NCBI GenBank assembly: GCA_002712645.1
Contig: PAUH01000032.1
Location: 9,411-19,420, forward strand
Source: Methanobacteriota archaeon
Lineage (GTDB): Archaea > Thermoplasmatota > Poseidoniia > Poseidoniales > Thalassarchaeaceae
Reading direction: 5' to 3'
DNA length: 10,010 bases
The notes beneath the pieces are model-generated. The model was not told the DNA's origin. It saw only the letters and a list, made by a program, of their open reading frames with translations, and searched no databases. Position numbers and translations under genes: made by a program. Shown piece after piece: positions 6,769-10,010 of this stretch (its first letter is position 1; each line of letters starts with the position of its first letter).

Positions 6769-7704
6769 TCACAGGGTGGTCAATAGCTTCTTGACGCCTC
6801 GTGCTAAGGCCGGTGCCCCAGAAACGACGGCACGTGGATTAGATAGCGAATCAGTACTGTATACGCCATCAACGTGCTTAACGAGCCTAGTAAGTGCCCC
6901 TGAGGTGAATAGTCCATGAGTGCACGCTGCATGTACTTCGGTTGCACCTTGTCGGCGTAAGGCGTCACTCGCCCTACAGATTGTACCGCCTGTGCTAATC
7001 ATGTCATCAACAATCGCCACAACCTTTCCAGACACATCAAGATCCTTTGGAGTATGCTCTATCGTGTGTGCATCGATCCTCTTTTTCTCAAGGTAGCTGT
7101 ATGGGACCCCTATTATCTCAGCAACTTCCTTCGCCCTGTCAATGGCTCCTTTATCAGGTGATAGAATGAAGTCTGGAGATACATCTGTGGAGAGTAAATC
7201 AGAAATTTCAGGTACCGCGGAGACAAATTGAATGGGGTGTTTGTGAGATTCCAAAACTTTGGGCTCATGGATATCAAGTATGACAATTCCATCGCATGCT
7301 GTTGCTAGATGATCAGCAATGACCCCTGCAGCGATTACCTCTCCCGCTGAGAATCTCTTGTCTTGGCGCGCATAGCCATAGTACGGTACTGCAAGCAAGA
7401 TTCTTCGCCCCGAGTCATCTAGATTCTGTGCACCTTCGCCCTTTAGGTTAGACAAATCCCCCTTTTGGATGTCGGCAACACCGGCCAGCATCATCATCGT
7501 CTGGACAATTCCATTATCCGGGAAGGTGGAAGAGACCACAATCACTGGTTCAGATCGCATTGAATTAAAGCCCTCAACAGGAGTGCGAAGATACCCCTCA
7601 CCATCTGGAAAACGACGAGTTTCAGTAGCAAGGTACTGCATGCCCAACTCATTAGCGAGACCCATTGCGACCTCCGTGTAGGCCGGGCCACTAACTACTG
7701 GCAT
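6769..7704 (-). CDS. prs: Ribose-phosphate pyrophosphokinase (PRPP synthetase)
   Basis: Makes PRPP from ribose 5-phosphate and ATP for purine, pyrimidine, histidine and related syntheses; cytoplasmic. It has 311 residues. Motifs: RRFPDGEGYLR (30-40), PYYGYARQDKRFSAGE (107-122, ATP-binding region; the F-x-x-G-E form is typical of archaeal enzymes), DIHE (144-147), SPDKGA (182-187) and the PRPP loop VDDMISTGGT (232-241). Compared with what I recall of the Methanocaldococcus enzyme, there is an extra stretch of about 15 residues around 79-97, just before the RQD motif. The ATG at 7704 has no clear ribosome binding site, so the message may be leaderless or short-leadered. The gene diverges from tRNA-Ile and precedes rpl7ae by 74 bases. 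Metabolically it supplies the PRPP used after the PyrBI step. Confidence 0.95.
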   Translation of the reverse strand: MPVVSGPAYTEVAMGLANELGMQYLATETRRFPDGEGYLRTPVEGFNSMRSEPVIVVSSTFPDNGIVQTMMMLAGVADIQKGDLSNLKGEGAQNLDDSGRRILLAVPYYGYARQDKRFSAGEVIAAGVIADHLATACDGIVILDIHEPKVLESHKHPIQFVSAVPEISDLLSTDVSPDFILSPDKGAIDRAKEVAEIIGVPYSYLEKKRIDAHTIEHTPKDLDVSGKVVAIVDDMISTGGTICRASDALRRQGATEVHAACTHGLFTSGALTRLVKHVDGVYSTDSLSNPRAVVSGAPALARGVKKLLTTL

Positions 7705-7755
7705 CTGGTCTTGCGAGCCCTATGCTACTCATGACCTTGCCGGATCGCGAGCATG

Positions 7756-7772
7756 ATTATTATTATTCGAAT
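7756..7772. promoter_or_regulatory. A/T-rich divergent promoter segment between prs and tRNA-Ile
   Basis: A run of ATT repeats followed by CGAAT sits in the middle of the 109-bp gap, about 52 bases before the prs start on one strand and about 42 before the mature tRNA 5' end on the other. The rest of the gap is G/C-richer. It is the only TATA-like sequence in the gap, so it may serve one or both directions. Confidence 0.35.
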
Positions 7773-7793
7773 GGGCATCTTCAAATCAGTAGC

Positions 7794-7807
7794 GCCTCAC
7801 CGGAGGC
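7794..7807 (+). other. Short hairpin in the tRNA-Ile 5' leader
   Basis: GCCTC (7794-7798) pairs with GAGGC (7803-7807) across a four-base loop ACCG, ending six bases before the mature tRNA. It could form in the precursor next to the RNase P cleavage site. Five base pairs may also occur by chance. Confidence 0.3.
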
Positions 7808-7813
7808 CGCTCA

Positions 7814-7891
7814 GGGCGTGTAGCTTAGCTTGGCTGGAGCACCCGGCTGATAACCGGGAGGCCGCAGGTTCAAATCCTGCCATGCCCACCA
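7814..7891 (+). tRNA. tRNA-Ile (anticodon GAU)
   Basis: A full cloverleaf can be folded. The acceptor GGGCGTG pairs with CATGCCC (7881-7887, one G-U). The D stem is GCTT/GAGC. The anticodon stem is CCCGG/CCGGG (7842-7846 with 7854-7858), around the loop CTGATAA with anticodon GAT at 7849-7851. The T stem is GCAGG/CCTGC (7864-7868 with 7876-7880) around TTCAAAT. No intron is present. The discriminator A7888 is followed by CCA in the DNA (7889-7891), so the 3' CCA appears genome-encoded, although the last A could be coincidence. It reads AUC and AUU codons. The PRC-barrel-like gene ends 3 bases downstream on the other strand, so transcription converges here. Confidence 0.97.
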
Positions 7892-7894
7892 TAT

Positions 7895-8464
7895 TCACTC
7901 GTTGAGTTGTAAATAACTTGGGAGAGAGAGGAGTCTATTGAGCGGACATCTCAGAATTATCTCATCGAGATAAGCAGTAGTTCTAGCAAGTTGAGTTACC
8001 GGTATTATAATTTGATCAGGAAGACCCATCCTTCGTTGAAGAACGCCGTGCACGTCTACCACAACCCCTCGATAAGTTCTCTTCACCTTGACCAGACTAA
8101 CGACATTGCCTATATCGACTCCATCGTTATCCATGACTGCACGATCCATCAACTCATCAGGTGCCCAAAGCTGCTCATCAATCCTAACGGTATTTCGCCA
8201 TCTTCTCTGAAGTTCACGCATCGATTTCGATAATTTAACTGAACCATCGGGTCTTATGCTGTGGACCAATTCTTTGTGTAAAGGCGCATGATCCGCAGGC
8301 TTCCTCATGTATTCTTCTGCAACGCCATCCAATACCTGGATACGCATCGACCTGACAAATTCATCCCGCGGGTGAAACCGTTCACCAACGATAACCCCCA
8401 CCAGGGTGTCTCCAACATACACTTCTTTCTGCAATAATTCCTGTATTTCCAACTTCTCACTCAT
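7895..8464 (-). CDS. Uncharacterised protein with two PRC-barrel-like repeats
   Basis: 189 residues, not recognised as a named family. Two stretches have the alternating beta pattern of PRC-barrel domains: about 15-80 (VYVGDTLVGVIVGERF ... SIRPDGSVKLSK) and about 109-172 (AVMDNDGVDIGNVVSL ... IIIPVTQL). The second is the clearer, with the D-x-D-G-x-x-I-G-x-V turn typical of PRC barrels. A charged helical segment lies between them (81-105, rich in Arg). There is no signal peptide or membrane helix. The frame extends upstream to 8521, but the ATG at 8464 is chosen because GGAGGGTGATC lies directly before it. PRC barrels occur in RimM (16S rRNA processing) and in photosynthetic reaction centre H subunits; small archaeal versions have mostly unknown roles. 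A link to RNA or to the adjacent tRNA gene is speculation. Confidence 0.65.
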   Translation of the reverse strand: MSEKLEIQELLQKEVYVGDTLVGVIVGERFHPRDEFVRSMRIQVLDGVAEEYMRKPADHAPLHKELVHSIRPDGSVKLSKSMRELQRRWRNTVRIDEQLWAPDELMDRAVMDNDGVDIGNVVSLVKVKRTYRGVVVDVHGVLQRRMGLPDQIIIPVTQLARTTAYLDEIILRCPLNRLLSLPSYLQLNE

Positions 8465-8711
8465 TTGATCACCCTCCGACCTGCACCCCATTGCCCTCGA
8501 TCTACGCGAGTGGAGCAACAAGTCGGCATATAATTCAATCGAATAATAATTTAATTTTTCAATTGAAAATTTATTATTATAAATAAAATATCAATATAAT
8601 TATTGAATTAATTTTTATTTTTTAAAGTGATTATCAGCCCTCCAATCATCGTACTGAAAATTTGAAGCAAACAGCGAATATTCATTTGATGGCCTACTCC
8701 TGCGTTGTTCG
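8465..8711. promoter_or_regulatory. Divergent intergenic region with an extremely A/T-rich palindromic island
   Basis: This 247-base spacer lies between two divergent genes. Bases 8542-8626 contain only four G/C in 85. Inside are a perfect 14-bp palindrome TTTTCAATTGAAAA (8556-8569), flanked by AATAATAA (8542-8549) and TTATTATT (8571-8578), and a perfect 9-bp inverted pair TAATTCAAT/ATTGAATTA (8531-8539 with 8602-8610). TATA-like sequences face both ways. The minus-strand GAATTATATG near 8536-8527 is well placed for the PRC-barrel-like gene. Bases 8628-8711 are of ordinary composition and show no small gene. Confidence 0.6.
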
Positions 8712-10010
8712 ATGGATAGCCGCATCGAACTGCTCAGATCTTCTTCTGGACCGGCATTTACCTATGGCCTCAGTAGCGAATCCATCGAATCATTCCTTAG
8801 CAGCGACCCAAATCTCGATTTAGCAATAGATCAGGCTATGCTCGCCAGAGGTCAGATGGATTCTTCCATTGAAGAACTCCTCCTGAGTCTCGATGAAGCA
8901 GATTTTGCGAAGGAGCTTCAGAAGTATTATGTGAATTTCTACGAGCCATCAACTGTAAATCCGTACATACCTCTTGCAGCCAAGGGTCCTTGGATCGTAA
9001 CAACTCATGGCGCTGTGATACACGACAATGGAGGATATGGTATGCTCGGAATGGGACATTCCCCATCCCAGGTTATGTCGGCAATGTCTGAGACACATGT
9101 GATGGCTAATGTCATGACCCCTTCGCTGACTCACATGAGATTCGCCGAGGCCATAAGAACAGAAGTAGGGCACAGTCGAGAAAACTGCCCATTTGACAGA
9201 TTCATATGTATGAACAGCGGTTCAGAATCTGTCACAGTAGCTATGCGAATTGCAGATATCAATGCTAGATCGATGACTGACGTAGGTGGACCGCATGAAG
9301 GAAAGAAAATCTGGACTGTTGCATTGGACCACGGCTTCCATGGACGAACTGACCGACCTGCCTCGATTTCGGACTCATGTCTGCCCAAATATCGCGATAA
9401 ACTTGCATCATTCAGAAATCGAGAGGGAGTCAAACTGGTCCCTCCAAACGATATCGACAAACTTCAATCTGTTTTCAAGGAAGCAGAGGCAAACAACGCT
9501 TTCATCGAACTCGTTGCGATGGAACCCGTGATGGGCGAAGGAAACCCAGGCCTCTCGATTACGAGAGATTTCTATGACGCCGCAAGAAAACTATCGAATG
9601 TGCACGGCTCCTTCCTTTTGATAGACTCGATACAGGCAGGTTTGAGGGGACAGGGCTGTCTAAGTATCGTAGACTACCCAGGTTTCGAAGATTGTGAGGT
9701 GCCTGACTTTGAGACATGGTCCAAGGCGCTCAATGCGGGGCAATACCCCCTCTCAGTATTGGGTATGAGTGAAAGAGCATCGAGGACGTATGTCGTAGGC
9801 GTCTATGGGAACACCATGACTACAAATCCTAGATCTCTGGAAACGGCTATCTCCGTTCTTGAGAGCATAACTCCAGAACTACGTCAGAATATCAGGGAAA
9901 GGGGTAAAGAATTCGTAAGCAAATTAGAGAAACTTTCTGCAGCAATGCCCGGATGTATAACACAGGTGCAGGGAACAGGTCTTTTGCTTTCGGCAGAATT
10001 AGACCCTACA
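8712..10010 (+). CDS. Class III aminotransferase-fold PLP enzyme (3' end outside window)
   Basis: Open from ATG 8712 to the last base (433 codons seen). The class III (ornithine/GABA aminotransferase) layout is present in order: GYGMLGMGHSP (108-118), MNSGSES (167-173, for the usual NSGTEA), DHGFHGRT (206-213), EPVMGEG (271-277), LLIDSIQAG (302-310) and WSKALNAGQYPLS (336-348). D305 would hold the PLP ring nitrogen and K338 form the Schiff base. It is divergent: the usual D-E-V-Q reads D-S-I-Q, and about 90 residues precede the start of the normal fold. It probably transfers an amino group between an omega-amino acid or diamine and a keto acid; the substrate cannot be told. No ribosome binding site precedes the ATG and no in-frame standard start was found just upstream, so a leaderless message is possible. 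Confidence 0.85.
   Translation, partial: MDSRIELLRSSSGPAFTYGLSSESIESFLSSDPNLDLAIDQAMLARGQMDSSIEELLLSLDEADFAKELQKYYVNFYEPSTVNPYIPLAAKGPWIVTTHGAVIHDNGGYGMLGMGHSPSQVMSAMSETHVMANVMTPSLTHMRFAEAIRTEVGHSRENCPFDRFICMNSGSESVTVAMRIADINARSMTDVGGPHEGKKIWTVALDHGFHGRTDRPASISDSCLPKYRDKLASFRNREGVKLVPPNDIDKLQSVFKEAEANNAFIELVAMEPVMGEGNPGLSITRDFYDAARKLSNVHGSFLLIDSIQAGLRGQGCLSIVDYPGFEDCEVPDFETWSKALNAGQYPLSVLGMSERASRTYVVGVYGNTMTTNPRSLETAISVLESITPELRQNIRERGKEFVSKLEKLSAAMPGCITQVQGTGLLLSAELDPT

Noticed and set aside
6665-6919. 84-codon plus-strand open frame across the prs-rpl7ae gap
   Set aside because: It overlaps two confident genes in antisense and shows no ribosome binding site or known domain.
7814-7891. tRNA-Ile as an integration site
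   Set aside because: I found no second copy of the tRNA 3' end in the window, no integrase, and the downstream gene has its own strong ribosome binding site and ordinary composition.
8531-8626. Firm call of a replication origin in the A/T island
   Set aside because: There is no Orc1/Cdc6 gene nearby and no repeated origin-recognition box; kept only as one possibility among the findings.
9131-9460. 109-codon open frame on the minus strand
   Set aside because: It lies wholly inside the aminotransferase gene, whose plus-strand frame shows ordered class III motifs; the antisense translation shows no recognisable domain.
1-10010. CRISPR array, insertion sequence or toxin-antitoxin/defence system
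   Set aside because: No regularly spaced repeats, transposase or integrase motifs, or paired small toxin-like genes were seen on either strand.

Overview
The window looks like archaeal chromosomal DNA, most probably a marine Thermoplasmatota (Marine Group II / Poseidoniales-like) genome. Seen directly: an archaeal/eukaryotic-type ribosomal protein cluster (L7Ae, S28e, L24e), an archaeal-style PRPP synthetase, the pyrB-pyrI pair, SAP-domain and PRC-barrel-type small proteins, GGAGG/GAGG ribosome binding sites and TATA-like promoter elements. The lineage is inferred from overall character. No marker here fixes it alone.

Layout, left to right. A SAP-domain protein with a C-terminal membrane anchor (possibly continuing off the left edge) converges on an aldo/keto reductase of the Kv-beta/YghZ type. 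A 125-bp divergent promoter region then leads into pyrB-pyrI (aspartate carbamoyltransferase catalytic and regulatory chains, overlapping by ATGA). A PAPS-dependent sulfotransferase-like gene follows on the same strand. The long minus-strand block comes next. Read in its own direction it is prs (PRPP synthetase), a 74-bp gap with a promoter, rpl7ae, rps28e, rpl24e, and a MutS-family ATPase with an N-terminal helix-hairpin-helix region. To the right, prs and tRNA-Ile(GAU) diverge from a short A/T-rich promoter segment. A tandem PRC-barrel-like gene converges on the tRNA. An extremely A/T-rich spacer (85 nt with only four G/C) separates that gene from a class III aminotransferase-fold gene, which runs off the right edge and is open to the last base.

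How the genes fit together: most of the window is housekeeping, covering pyrimidine and PRPP synthesis, translation and tRNA. PyrB/PyrI and Prs both feed nucleotide synthesis but are not in one operon. The ribosomal proteins form a compact co-directional unit with 12-13 nt gaps. The accessory-looking items are the sulfotransferase, the HhH-MutS protein, the divergent aminotransferase and the tandem PRC-barrel protein. No mobile element, CRISPR array or defence island is visible. The most notable points are an L24e that has lost three of its four zinc-binding cysteines, an archaeal sulfotransferase-type gene with a shortened C-terminus, and the palindrome-rich A/T island. No stretch over 300 bases lacks a gene; the longest gap is the 247-base spacer at 8465-8711.
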